From contig JAEZCL010000123.1 of assembly GCA_023433585.1 (NCBI GenBank), forward strand, positions 1 through 8,152: a stretch of DNA of 8,152 nt. The letters are read 5' to 3'. Positions 1 to 6,994 of this stretch are shown here, piece by piece. The translations under genes and the position numbers were made by a program. Within the stretch, counting starts at the first letter, position 1, and every line of letters starts with the position of its first letter. This DNA is from Pseudomonadota bacterium (lineage in GTDB: Bacteria > Pseudomonadota > Alphaproteobacteria > Caulobacterales > Caulobacteraceae). The notes below the pieces were generated by a model that saw only the letters and a list, made by a program, of their open reading frames with translations, did not search any database and was not told the DNA's origin.

Positions 1-578
1 AGTCCGACCTGCTCCACCGGCGGCCCGATGCGGGCCAGCCGGGCGGCGGCGGCGATGTCCCCGGGCTGGGCGGGCGGCAGCATCTCCCGGACGGCGGCGA
101 CGGCCTGCCGGTACACCGACTTCTCCCGCCCCAGCGCCTCGACCAGCAGGTCGAGGCCGACGCGGTTCTCCCGCAGCAGCCGCCACCCGTCGTCGTCGGC
201 GGCGGCCAGGTCGAGGACAGCGGGCAGGAAGTCGGGCAGCTCGCCGTCGACGACGGTCAGTCCGGCCGCCTTATACGCGGCGGCGAAGTCGACCAGCGCC
301 TCACCCCGGCGACGGGTGTCGCCGCAGGTGTAGTAGGTCAGGTGCAGGCAGCAGCGGCGCCGGAAGTCGAACACCTCCACGTAGGCGGTCCGCAGGTCGA
401 CCGGCGCGTCGGCTTCCCGGTGGGCGACCACCTCGCGCAGCGGCCGGGCGACCTCGGCCGGCAGGCCGTCGAGCGCGGCCCGCACGGTGGGCAGCGCGGC
501 GAGGACCTCCTCTTCGGGATAGCGCAGCAGCAGGGACGCCGCGCGGGCGGCCACCGCCCGCCAGGTCGGCTGGCTCAC
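1..578 (-). CDS. narJ: NarJ, nitrate reductase assembly chaperone (3' end missing)
   Basis: Cytoplasmic chaperone of the TorD/NarJ family, which binds apo-NarG and allows molybdenum cofactor and Fe-S insertion before the NarGH dimer docks on NarI. Reading the minus strand from GTG at 578 gives 192 open codons to the window edge with no stop. Family features visible are the N-terminal segment ASLLLRYPEEEVLAALP (residues 14-30), the central YVEVFDFRRRCCLHLTYYTCGD (residues 66-87, given here only as the family's usual F-D-x(6)-LHLTYYT-x-GD type block), and ELPDFLPAVLDLAA (113-126). The GTG start overlaps the narH stop as GTGA (4 bases), and a GGAGGT Shine-Dalgarno lies at 584-589, 5 bases away, inside the end of narH. 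Mycobacterial NarJ is about 200 residues, so only a short C-terminal piece should be missing. The frame is strongly GC3-biased. Identity is secure from sequence plus position; narI should follow to the left. Confidence 0.93.
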   Translation of the reverse strand, partial: MSQPTWRAVAARAASLLLRYPEEEVLAALPTVRAALDGLPAEVARPLREVVAHREADAPVDLRTAYVEVFDFRRRCCLHLTYYTCGDTRRRGEALVDFAAAYKAAGLTVVDGELPDFLPAVLDLAAADDDGWRLLRENRVGLDLLVEALGREKSVYRQAVAAVREMLPPAQPGDIAAAARLARIGPPVEQVG

Positions 579-2272
579 CGGTTACCTCCGTCGACGGGTG
601 CGGATTCGTGGCTGCGGGGCGGGAAGAGGCCCTTCGGGCTGCCCTTGCCGTCCCAGTTGAGCAGGTTGACCCGGCGGGGTTCGTCGCCCGGATCGGTGAA
701 GCCCTCCGCGGTCTGCCGGTCGCGCAGCATGTGGAAGGTCTCCACCTGGACCGGCATCGGCGTGCCGGAGGACTCCCCGAAGGGCCCCTGGCCGTACGGG
801 CCGCCGCCGCCCATCCCGGGGCCGCCCTCGTAATCGAGGCTGCACTCGGTGGCGATCTTCTCCAGCCGGTGCGCGTCCTCGGCGTGCGCGGCGGGGATGA
901 CGTACCGCTGCTCGTACTTGGCGATGGCGAGCAGCCGGTACATCTCGTCCATCTCCGCGCCGGTCATGCCGACCGCGGCGGCGATGGACTCGTCGCGCTC
1001 CTCGCCCAGGTTGATCCGGCGCTGGTAGGCGCGCATCGCGGCGAGCCGGTTCAGCACCCCGCGCACCGGCTCCGGATCGCCGGCGGTGAAGAGCTCGGCG
1101 AGGTACTCCACCGGGATGCGCAGCGCGTCGATGGCCCCGAAGAGGTTGCCGGCCTCCTCCGCGTCGTGGCCGGTCTCGCGCAGCGCGTCGGCCACCGGCG
1201 ACAGCGGCGGGATGTACCAGACCATCGGCATGGTCCGGTACTCCGGGTGCAGCGGCAGCGCCACCTCGTAGCGCATGATCAGGTCCCAGATCGGCGAGCG
1301 CTGCGCGGAGTCGATCCAGTCGTCCGGGATGCCGGCCTCGCGGGCGGCGTCGACCACGGCCGGGTCGTGCGGGTCGAGGAAGACCGACCGCTGCGCGTCG
1401 TACAGGTCGTGTTCGTCGGCGATGGCGGCGGCCTCGGCGACGCGGTCGGCGTCGTAGAGCATCAGCCCGAGGTAGCGCAGCCGCCCCACGCAGGTCTCGG
1501 AGCAGATGGTGGGCTGGCCGATCTCGATGCGCGGGAAGCAGAAGGTGCACTTCTCGGCCTTGCCGGTGCGGTGGTTGAAGTAGACCTTCTTGTAGGGGCA
1601 GCCGGTCACGCACATCCGCCAGCCCCGGCAGCGGTCCTGGTCGACCAGCACGATGCCGTCCTCGGCCCGCTTGTAGATCGCCCCCGACGGGCAGGAGGCC
1701 GCGCAGGACGGGTTGAGGCAGTGCTCGCAGATGCGCGGCAGGAAGAACATGAAGGTCTTCTCGAACTCCTGCTTCACCTGGCCGGAGACCTTCGCCAGCA
1801 CCGGGTCACCGGCGGCGATCTCGTTGCCGCCGGCGAGCGAGTCGTCCCAGTTGGCGCTCCAGGTGATCTTCGTATCCTGGCCGGTGAGCAGCGACTTCGG
1901 CCGGGCCACCGGGGTGTCCTCGCCGGCCGGCGCGTTGATCAGGTGCTCGTAGTCGTACGTCCACGGCTCGTAGTAGTCCTGCATGGATGGCAGCTTCGGG
2001 TTGGCGAAGATGCTGAACATCTTCTTCACCCGGCCACCGGAGCGTGGCTTGAGCTTGCCGGAGCGGGTCCGCACCCAGCCGCCCTGCCAGCGCTCCTGGT
2101 TCTCGTAGGTGCGCGGGTAGCCCTGCCCGGGGCGGGTCTCCACGTTGTTGAACCAGACGTACTCGACGCCGGAGCGGTTGGTCCACGCCTGCTTGCAGGT
2201 GACCGAGCAGGTGTGGCAGCCGATGCACTTGTCGAGGTTCATCACCATCGCCATCTGTGCCATGACCCGCAT
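575..2272 (-). CDS. narH: NarH, respiratory nitrate reductase beta (Fe-S) subunit
   Basis: Electron-transfer subunit of the cytoplasm-facing NarGHI complex, passing electrons from NarI haem to NarG. The product has 565 residues. Four cysteine groups are visible: C16/C19/C22/C26, C182/C185/C190/C194, C215/W218/C221/C225 and C242/C245/C257/C261. That is 15 cysteines plus one Trp in a cysteine position, the NarH signature for three [4Fe-4S] clusters and one [3Fe-4S] cluster, spaced as in the E. coli protein. The C-terminal third (about 480-565) is a Gly/Pro-rich tail, longer than in E. coli (about 512 residues in total). I chose ATG 2272 because AGGAGGTG (2281-2288) lies 8 bases upstream and because it overlaps the narG TGA by one base (TGATG). 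ATGs at codons 4, 7, 9 and 11 are possible but worse placed. The open frame continues upstream to 2941, but that part is out of frame inside narG and is not coding. Confidence 0.97.
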   Translation of the reverse strand: MRVMAQMAMVMNLDKCIGCHTCSVTCKQAWTNRSGVEYVWFNNVETRPGQGYPRTYENQERWQGGWVRTRSGKLKPRSGGRVKKMFSIFANPKLPSMQDYYEPWTYDYEHLINAPAGEDTPVARPKSLLTGQDTKITWSANWDDSLAGGNEIAAGDPVLAKVSGQVKQEFEKTFMFFLPRICEHCLNPSCAASCPSGAIYKRAEDGIVLVDQDRCRGWRMCVTGCPYKKVYFNHRTGKAEKCTFCFPRIEIGQPTICSETCVGRLRYLGLMLYDADRVAEAAAIADEHDLYDAQRSVFLDPHDPAVVDAAREAGIPDDWIDSAQRSPIWDLIMRYEVALPLHPEYRTMPMVWYIPPLSPVADALRETGHDAEEAGNLFGAIDALRIPVEYLAELFTAGDPEPVRGVLNRLAAMRAYQRRINLGEERDESIAAAVGMTGAEMDEMYRLLAIAKYEQRYVIPAAHAEDAHRLEKIATECSLDYEGGPGMGGGGPYGQGPFGESSGTPMPVQVETFHMLRDRQTAEGFTDPGDEPRRVNLLNWDGKGSPKGLFPPRSHESAPVDGGNR

Positions 2273-5200
2273 CAGTACTGCACCTCCTGGGAGCGGCGGC
2301 GGATCACGGTGACCTCGTCGCGTTGGTTGCCGGTCGGGCCGAGGTAGTTGAACGCGAAGGACAGCTGCGCGTACCCGCCGATGAGGTGGGTGGGCTTGAC
2401 CAGCAGCCGGGTCAGCGAGTTGTGGATGCCGCCGCGCCGGCCGTTGGTCTCCGACTTGGGCACGTCGATCACCCGTTCCTGGGCGTGGTACATGTAGACC
2501 GTGCCCTCGGGCATCTTGTGCGTCACCACGGCCCGGCAGACCACCACGCCGTTGCGGTTGACCGCCTCGATCCACTCGTTGTCCCGGACGCCGATCTTCG
2601 CCGCGTCGGCCTCGCTCATCCACATCGTCGGTCCGCCCCGGGACAGCGTGAGCATGATCAGGTTGTCCTGGTACTCGGAGTGGATGGACCATTTCGAGTG
2701 CGGGGTGAGGTAGCGGACGGTGATCTCCAGCTCCCCGTTGCGGCCGAGTCGCGGTTCGCCGAAGAGCTTGTGCATGTCCAACGGCGGCCGGAAGATCGGC
2801 AGCGCCTCGCCGGCCTCGTGCATCCAGTCGTGGTCGAGGAAGAAGTGCTGCCGGCCGGTGAGCGTATGCCAGGGCTTGAGCCGCTCGGTGTTGATGGTGA
2901 ACGGGGAGTAGCGGCGGCCGCCGTGCTCGCTGCCCGACCACTCCGGGCTGGTGATCACCGGCACCGGGCGGGACTGGGTGTCGGCGAAGGTGATCTGCTT
3001 GCCCTCGTGCTCGGCCGCCAGGTCCGCCAGGCGTACCCCGGTGCGCTTCTCCACGTCCCGGAAGCCCGCGGTGGCGACCCGCCCGTTGGTGGTGCCCGAC
3101 AGCGCCAGGATCGCCTCGCAGGCGTGCGTGTCCTTCGCCAGCGACGGCCGCCCGTCCGCGGCGCCGCCGCGCACCTCACCGTTCTTGTGGCGCAGATACT
3201 CGACCTCCGGCCGCACGTCGACCGAGAAGCCCTTGCCGGTGGTGCCGAGGGTATCCATCAGCGGCCCGAGCGCGGCCATCTTGTCGGCGATCGCGCCGTA
3301 GTCCCGCTCGACCACCACCAGTTTCGGCATGGTCCGGCCCGGCACCGGGGTCTCCCCGGTCGCCGCCCAGTCGCGGACCCGGCCGTGCGGGGTCGCCATC
3401 GCGTCCGGGGTGTCGTGCAGCAGCGGCGCCGCGACCAGATCCTTGCGTACGCCCAGCCGCGGCCCGGCGAGAGTGGAGAACGCCTTCGCGATGCCGTGTA
3501 AGGCGTCGAAGTCGGTCCGGGTCTGCCACGGCGGGTTGATCGCCGGGGTGAAGGCGTGCACGAACGGGTGCATGTCGGTACTGCTCAGGTCGTGCTTCTC
3601 GTACCAGGTGGCGGCGGGCAGCACGATGTCGGAGAAGAGCGTCGTGGAGGTCATCCGGAAGTCCAGGCTCAGCAGCAGGTCGAGCTTGCCCTCCGGGGCC
3701 TCCTCCCGCCAGGTCACGTCCTTGGGCCGCAACTCCTCCGGCGCCTCCTCGGCGCGCAGGTTCGCGTCGGTGCCGAGCAGGTGCCGCAGGAAGTACTCAT
3801 TGCCCTTGGCCGACGAGCCGAGCAGGTTGGCCCGCCAGACGGTCAGCACCCGTGGCCAGTTCTCCGGCGCGTCCGGGTCGGTGCAGGCGAACTTCACGTC
3901 GCCCTCGCCGAGCCGCTCGGCCACCCAGCCCGTCGGGTCGGCCGGCCGGGCGGCGAGGGCCTCGTCGGCCAGGTCGAGCGGGCTGCGGTCGAAGGTGGGC
4001 ATCGACGGCATCCACCCCGAGCGGGCCGACTGGGCCAGCAGGTCCATGGTGTGCTTGCCGGCGAACGCGCCGGTGCCGGTGGGGGAGGAGACCACGTCGG
4101 CGGAGTAGGTGTCGTAGCGCCACTGGTCGGTGTGCACGTACCAGAAGGCGGTGCCGATCATCTGCCGGGGCGGGCGGACCCAGTCCAGGCCGAACGCGAG
4201 CTGCGCCCAGCCGGTCGCCGGGCGGCACTTCTCCTGCCCCACGTAGTGCGCCCAACCGCCGCCGTTGACCCCCTGGCAGCCGGTGAGGGTGACCAGCGCC
4301 AGAATCGCCCGGTAGGTGGCGTCGGAATGGAACCAGTGGTTCGTGCCGGCGCCGAGCAGGATCATCGACCGTCCGCCGGAGCGGTCCGCGTTGTCGGCGA
4401 ACTCCCGCGCCACCCGGGCCACCTGCGCCGCCGGCACCCCGGTGACCGGCTCCTGCCACGCCGGCGTGTACGGCGCCTCGACGTCGTCGTACCCGGTCGG
4501 CCACTGGCCCGGCAGGCCGTCGCGGCCCACCCCGTACTGGGCCAGCACCAGGTCGAAGACGCTGGTCACCAACTGGCCCCGCACCGTGCGGGTCGGCACG
4601 CCCCGGCGCAGCGCCTGCGGGGTGTCGGTGTCGAACCGAGGCAGCTCCACCTCCACCGCGTCGCCCGCCCCGAGGCAGGTCAGCGCCGGCTCCAGGTCGC
4701 CCAGGTCCAGGTTCCACTGGCCCTGCTGCTCGCCCCAACGGTGGCCGAGGCTGCCCCGCGGCACGGCGGGAGCGTCGGTGGCCGAGTCCCAGAGCACCGT
4801 CCGGAAGGCCGCCTCCTTGTCCGTCTCGCCCAGGTCGTCGGCGGTGAGGAACTTGCCCGGCCGGTACGCCCCGTCGGCACCCGGCTCCAGGGTGACCAGG
4901 AACGGCAGGTCGGTGAACCTGCGGACGTAGTCGACGAAGCGCGGGGTGCGCTGGTCGACGAAGAACTCCTTGAGGATGACGTGCCCCATCGCCATCGCCA
5001 GGGCGCCGTCGGTGCCCGGTTGGGCGGGCATCCACTCGTCGGCGAACTTGACGTTGTCGGCGAAGTCGGGGCTGACCACCACGACCTTCTGCCCCCGGTA
5101 GCGCGCCTCGGCCATCCAGTGTGCGTCCGGCGTGCGGGTCACCGGGACGTTGGAGCCCCACATGACGAAGTAGGAGGCGTCCCACCAGTCCCCGGACTCG

Positions 5201-5937
5201 GGCACGTCGGTCTGGTCGCCGAAGACCTGCGGGGAGGCCACCGGCAGGTCGGCGTACCAGTCGTAGAACGACAGCATCGAGCCGCCGAGCAGGGACAGGA
5301 ACCGGGCGCCGACGGCGTGCGACACCATCGACATGGCCGGGATGGGGGAGAAGCCGGCGACCCGGTCCGGGCCGTACTCGGCGATCGCGTGCACGTGCGC
5401 GGCGGCGACCATCTCCTGGGCCTCGTCCCAGGTGATCCGCACCAGGCCGCCCTTGCCGCGGGCCTTCTGGTAGCGGCGGCGTCGTTCCGGGTCGGCCTGG
5501 ATGTCCGCCCACGCGGCCACCGGATCACCGAGGCGGCTTCTGGCCTCCCGGTACATCTCCACCAGCACGCCCCGCGCGTACGGGTAGCGGACCCGGGTGG
5601 GGGAGTAGGTGTACCAGGAGAAGGCGGCACCCCGGGGGCAGCCCCGAGGCTCGTACTCAGGCCGGTCCGGTCCGACGCTCGGGTAGTCGGTCTGCTGCTG
5701 CTCCCAGGTGATGATGCCGTCCTTGACGTACACCTTCCAGGAGCACGAGCCGGTGCAGTTCACTCCGTGCGTGGAGCGCACCACCTTGTCGTAGGACCAG
5801 CGATCCCGGTAGAAGGCGTCCGCCTCCCGGCCGCCGATCTGGTGCAATGTCCGGCCGTCGGCGGAGACCTCGGCCCGGCGTACCAGGCCGCCCACCGCCA
5901 GCAGCGCCCGCCCCGCACTATCGGTGGCTCGCGACAT
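2272..5937 (-). CDS. narG: NarG, respiratory nitrate reductase alpha (molybdenum) subunit
   Basis: Catalytic subunit that reduces nitrate to nitrite at a Mo-bis-MGD centre on the cytoplasmic side of the membrane. The product has 1221 residues, the usual size (E. coli 1247, mycobacterial about 1230). The N-terminal FS0 [4Fe-4S] ligands are H57, C61, C65 and C100 (His in place of one Cys is typical of NarG). The Mo-ligand aspartate is D230 in FYDWYADLP, followed by QTDVPESGDWW and WGSNVPVTRTPDAHW. The C-terminal dinucleotide-binding domain begins near 1077 (LTPHSKWSIHS) and includes RGGIHNSLTR and YLGPTGNQRDEVTV. I chose ATG 5937 because GAAGGA (5947-5952) is 9 bases upstream; the in-frame ATG at 5946 directly abuts that site, and one at 6042 would add 35 residues with no family resemblance. 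It is first in the operon, and its stop overlaps narH. No frameshift or missing key residue was seen. Confidence 0.98.
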   Translation of the reverse strand: MSRATDSAGRALLAVGGLVRRAEVSADGRTLHQIGGREADAFYRDRWSYDKVVRSTHGVNCTGSCSWKVYVKDGIITWEQQQTDYPSVGPDRPEYEPRGCPRGAAFSWYTYSPTRVRYPYARGVLVEMYREARSRLGDPVAAWADIQADPERRRRYQKARGKGGLVRITWDEAQEMVAAAHVHAIAEYGPDRVAGFSPIPAMSMVSHAVGARFLSLLGGSMLSFYDWYADLPVASPQVFGDQTDVPESGDWWDASYFVMWGSNVPVTRTPDAHWMAEARYRGQKVVVVSPDFADNVKFADEWMPAQPGTDGALAMAMGHVILKEFFVDQRTPRFVDYVRRFTDLPFLVTLEPGADGAYRPGKFLTADDLGETDKEAAFRTVLWDSATDAPAVPRGSLGHRWGEQQGQWNLDLGDLEPALTCLGAGDAVEVELPRFDTDTPQALRRGVPTRTVRGQLVTSVFDLVLAQYGVGRDGLPGQWPTGYDDVEAPYTPAWQEPVTGVPAAQVARVAREFADNADRSGGRSMILLGAGTNHWFHSDATYRAILALVTLTGCQGVNGGGWAHYVGQEKCRPATGWAQLAFGLDWVRPPRQMIGTAFWYVHTDQWRYDTYSADVVSSPTGTGAFAGKHTMDLLAQSARSGWMPSMPTFDRSPLDLADEALAARPADPTGWVAERLGEGDVKFACTDPDAPENWPRVLTVWRANLLGSSAKGNEYFLRHLLGTDANLRAEEAPEELRPKDVTWREEAPEGKLDLLLSLDFRMTSTTLFSDIVLPAATWYEKHDLSSTDMHPFVHAFTPAINPPWQTRTDFDALHGIAKAFSTLAGPRLGVRKDLVAAPLLHDTPDAMATPHGRVRDWAATGETPVPGRTMPKLVVVERDYGAIADKMAALGPLMDTLGTTGKGFSVDVRPEVEYLRHKNGEVRGGAADGRPSLAKDTHACEAILALSGTTNGRVATAGFRDVEKRTGVRLADLAAEHEGKQITFADTQSRPVPVITSPEWSGSEHGGRRYSPFTINTERLKPWHTLTGRQHFFLDHDWMHEAGEALPIFRPPLDMHKLFGEPRLGRNGELEITVRYLTPHSKWSIHSEYQDNLIMLTLSRGGPTMWMSEADAAKIGVRDNEWIEAVNRNGVVVCRAVVTHKMPEGTVYMYHAQERVIDVPKSETNGRRGGIHNSLTRLLVKPTHLIGGYAQLSFAFNYLGPTGNQRDEVTVIRRRSQEVQY

Positions 5938-5946
5938 ACGCCTCAT

Positions 5947-5952
5947 TCCTTC
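5947..5952 (-). promoter_or_regulatory. Shine-Dalgarno site deciding the narG start
   Basis: On the minus strand the sequence reads GAAGGA followed by nine bases and ATG at 5937. The upstream ATG at 5946 starts directly after the purine run, with no spacer, so the second ATG is preferred. The codons between the two ATGs (ATG AGG CGT) are then untranslated. Confidence 0.6.
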
Positions 5953-6043
5953 GATAGATGGCCGTACTGCCCCACGTTCTCGGCAGATGCGCCGGAGTGC
6001 AACCCCGAGCGAGGGCGTAATGGCCATGGTGCCGACGTACAAC

Positions 6044-6071
6044 CTCGGGAAACCGGGCCGAAGGTCCCGAG
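6044..6071. repeat. 7-base inverted repeat upstream of narG
   Basis: CTCGGGA at 6044-6050 is exactly complementary to TCCCGAG at 6065-6071, with 14 bases between the arms, so arm centres are 21 bases apart (two helical turns). The right arm overlaps the DosR-like box. It could be an operator for a dimeric regulator or, if transcribed, a hairpin in the narG leader. In GC-rich DNA such a repeat can also occur by chance. Confidence 0.35.
6055..6068 (-). promoter_or_regulatory. DosR/DevR-like box upstream of narG
   Basis: The minus strand reads GGGACCTTCGGCCC, about 118 bases before the narG start. This fits the core of the mycobacterial DosR (DevR) consensus, GGGACTWWAGTCCC, with preserved GGGAC, an AT-rich step in the centre and the terminal CCC. 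Related response regulators control hypoxia and nitrate genes in other actinomycetes. The match is imperfect and the background is very GC-rich, so a chance match is possible. If real, it implies low-oxygen or NO induction of nar by a two-component system encoded elsewhere. Confidence 0.4.
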
Positions 6072-6156
6072 ATCATCGGCTTTGTACCTGCGGGTCCGTG
6101 GCGGAACTTCGTGCCCGGTCGGGCGGTCACCGGCGGGGCACGGAGCGGGGCCCGGC

Positions 6157-6384
6157 CGTCTCGGTGTCACCGTCCGGGCCGCCCCCCCACACCCGCGAGG
6201 CGCTCGCCGGGCAGGTCCGGGACCGGGGGCCACTGTGGAGTGTGTTCTTCCTGGTGCCGGCCGGGTGGGGCGCCGCGCTGGGCGGCCGCGACGCGGGCAG
6301 ACCGAGGACGTGCTCGACGCTCTCTACGACCTCGGCGAGACCGTGCCGGTCAAGACCACCGAGTCGCACCACTTCCGTCGGTAG
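6157..6384 (+). pseudogene. Decayed fragment of a radical SAM protein (NirJ/TIGR04053-like)
   Basis: Three short plus-strand pieces with strong codon bias join across two frame changes. The first, RLGVTVRAA (from 6157), is followed by a frame change at a run of seven C (6182-6188). The second contains HTREALAGQVRDRGPLW and SVFFLVPAGWGAALGG. After another frame change near 6300, the third contains TEDVLDALYDLGETVPVK and TTESHHFRR, ending at TAG 6382-6384. The order LGVTV, LWSVFFLVPxG, then a VKTTExxHxRR ending matches, from memory, the part after the radical SAM barrel core in the haem-modifying radical SAM proteins (NirJ, AhbC/D, TIGR04053). The N-terminal CxxxCxxC half and the C-terminal SPASM-like half are both absent, so it cannot be a working enzyme even if the frameshifts were sequencing errors. 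Identity rests on motif recall rather than a search. Confidence 0.55.
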
Positions 6385-6396
6385 CCGCGGGGCGGC

Positions 6397-6412
6397 GTCG
6401 GCAGCGGCCGAC
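6397..6412. terminator. Hairpin between converging genes, possible terminator
   Basis: GTCGGC (6397-6402), loop AGCG, GCCGAC (6407-6412): a perfect 6-base stem with a 4-base loop. It lies 12 bases past the stop of the minus-strand hemerythrin gene and 12 bases past the stop of the plus-strand radical SAM remnant. No T run follows on either strand, which is common in actinomycete terminators but weakens the call. Confidence 0.35.
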
Positions 6413-6424
6413 ATCCGGGCCGGC

Positions 6425-6865
6425 TCACCTGGCCGCCGCCTCCGCCGGGGTGATCCGGTCCCAGGCCGGGATCGGCAGCGCGATCACCGCGGCCGGGAAG
6501 AGACCGTGCTCCTCGTTGTCGATGTGCCGCTGGAGCCGGTCCAGGGCGGCCAGCACTGCGGGCCAGTCCGGGTCGGCCCGGTCGACGCCGCCGAGCACGC
6601 CGTGGATGTCGTCGTGCTCCGCGCAGAGCTTCGCCACCGCCCCGGCCAGGCTGCCCTCGGCCCGCAGCTCCACGAAGAGGCCGTCCTCCTCAGTGGAGGT
6701 GTGCGGCATCAGCAGCGCCAGCAGCGCGTCCAGCGCCACCAGGGCGTCCGGGCCGGCGGCCCGCACCGCGCCGCGCAGCCGGCCGGCCGCGTTCGAGATC
6801 GCCTCGTGCTCGGCCGAGAGCCGGCCGATCAGCGGGAACTCCCGACAGCCGCAGTAGTTGCACAC
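6425..6865 (-). CDS. Hemerythrin-domain protein with N-terminal CxxCxC motif
   Basis: Predicted soluble 146-residue protein, a four-helix HHE (hemerythrin-like) di-iron domain. Likely iron ligands are H20 (in LSAEHEAI), H55 and E59 (MPHTSTEE), H84 (CAEHDD), and H114 with E118 (RHIDNEEHGLFP), the full ligand pattern of the family. Before the domain is MCNYCGCREF, with C2, C5 and C7, which could bind a metal or be redox active; this is a guess. The start is GTG 6865, with AGGAG at 6871-6875 five bases upstream. Family members bind O2 or NO, or repair iron centres (YtfE/RIC); which applies here is unknown. It lies between the larger hemerythrin gene and the nar operon, on the same strand as both, separated from narG by the radical SAM remnant. 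No signal peptide or membrane segment is seen. Confidence 0.9.
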   Translation of the reverse strand: MCNYCGCREFPLIGRLSAEHEAISNAAGRLRGAVRAAGPDALVALDALLALLMPHTSTEEDGLFVELRAEGSLAGAVAKLCAEHDDIHGVLGGVDRADPDWPAVLAALDRLQRHIDNEEHGLFPAAVIALPIPAWDRITPAEAAAR

Positions 6866-6994
6866 TTCGTCTCCTGACCACGAGGGTGGGCGACTCCATC
6901 GTGCGTACCGGCAACCTCCGTCAGCAGGGCCGGACGGCCCGGAACGCCGGGACGGCGGGCTCTGATCCCCACCGCCCTGGCACCGACAGACTGC
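6866..6994. other. Spacer between the two hemerythrin genes
   Basis: This 129-base gap is long for an operon junction, so the downstream gene may have its own promoter. It contains GGGCCGGACGGCCC (6927-6940), described separately. No clear -10 box or T-tailed terminator was seen. Confidence 0.4.
6927..6940. promoter_or_regulatory. 14-base palindrome, operator or terminator hairpin
   Basis: GGGCCGGACGGCCC is a near-perfect palindrome 62 bases upstream of the GTG at 6865. It matches the plus-strand form of the box upstream of narG (GGGCCGAAGGTCCC) at 11 of 14 positions, so both could be sites for one regulator. It can equally fold as a 5-base stem with a 4-base loop, about 55 bases past the stop at 6995, and act as a terminator for the upstream gene. 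I cannot choose between these. Confidence 0.25.

Larger units (their letters stand above)
5938..6156. other. narG upstream region, no gene seen
   Basis: About 220 bases between the narG start and the radical SAM remnant. Codon third positions here are not GC-biased in any long frame as they are in the neighbours. The region holds a DosR-like box (6055-6068) and a 7-base inverted repeat (6044-6050 with 6065-6071). I found no convincing -35/-10 pair. Weak minus-strand candidates are TTGTAC (6038-6043) and TTGCAC (about 5999-6004), but neither has a TAnnnT at good spacing. The region probably carries the nar operon promoter. Confidence 0.5.

Noticed and set aside
608..2347. 579-codon plus-strand open frame opposite narH
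   Set aside because: It is antisense to narH, whose Fe-S motifs are unambiguous. Long antisense frames are expected in GC-rich genes, and the translation shows no domain pattern.
2273..2941. 223-residue N-terminal extension of the narH frame
   Set aside because: It overlaps narG in another frame, has Arg/Pro/His-rich composition, and a perfect Shine-Dalgarno with the cluster-binding N-terminus starts at 2272.
3797..5512. 571-codon minus-strand frame inside narG
   Set aside because: It is a shadow of narG in another frame, with Arg/Gly/Pro-rich translation and no motifs.
5938..6042. 35-residue extension of NarG to ATG 6042
   Set aside because: No resemblance to NarG N-termini, no good ribosome binding site, and it would cover the leader. 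The start at 5937 gives the usual distance to the H/C cluster motif.
6221..6234. Further DosR-like match (GGGACCGGGGGCCA) within the remnant
   Set aside because: It has a GC-only centre and lacks the symmetric end. It lies in former coding sequence and is best explained by base composition.
6206..6280. SVFFLVP stretch read as a membrane segment of a transporter such as NarK
   Set aside because: The hydrophobic run is too short and isolated, and the flanking LGVTV and VKTTExxHxRR motifs fit a radical SAM protein better.
3556..6384. 942-codon plus-strand open frame opposite narG
   Set aside because: It is a mirror of narG codon bias with low-complexity Arg/Gly/Val/His composition. Only its last part (6157-6384) overlaps real coding signal, and that belongs to the radical SAM remnant.
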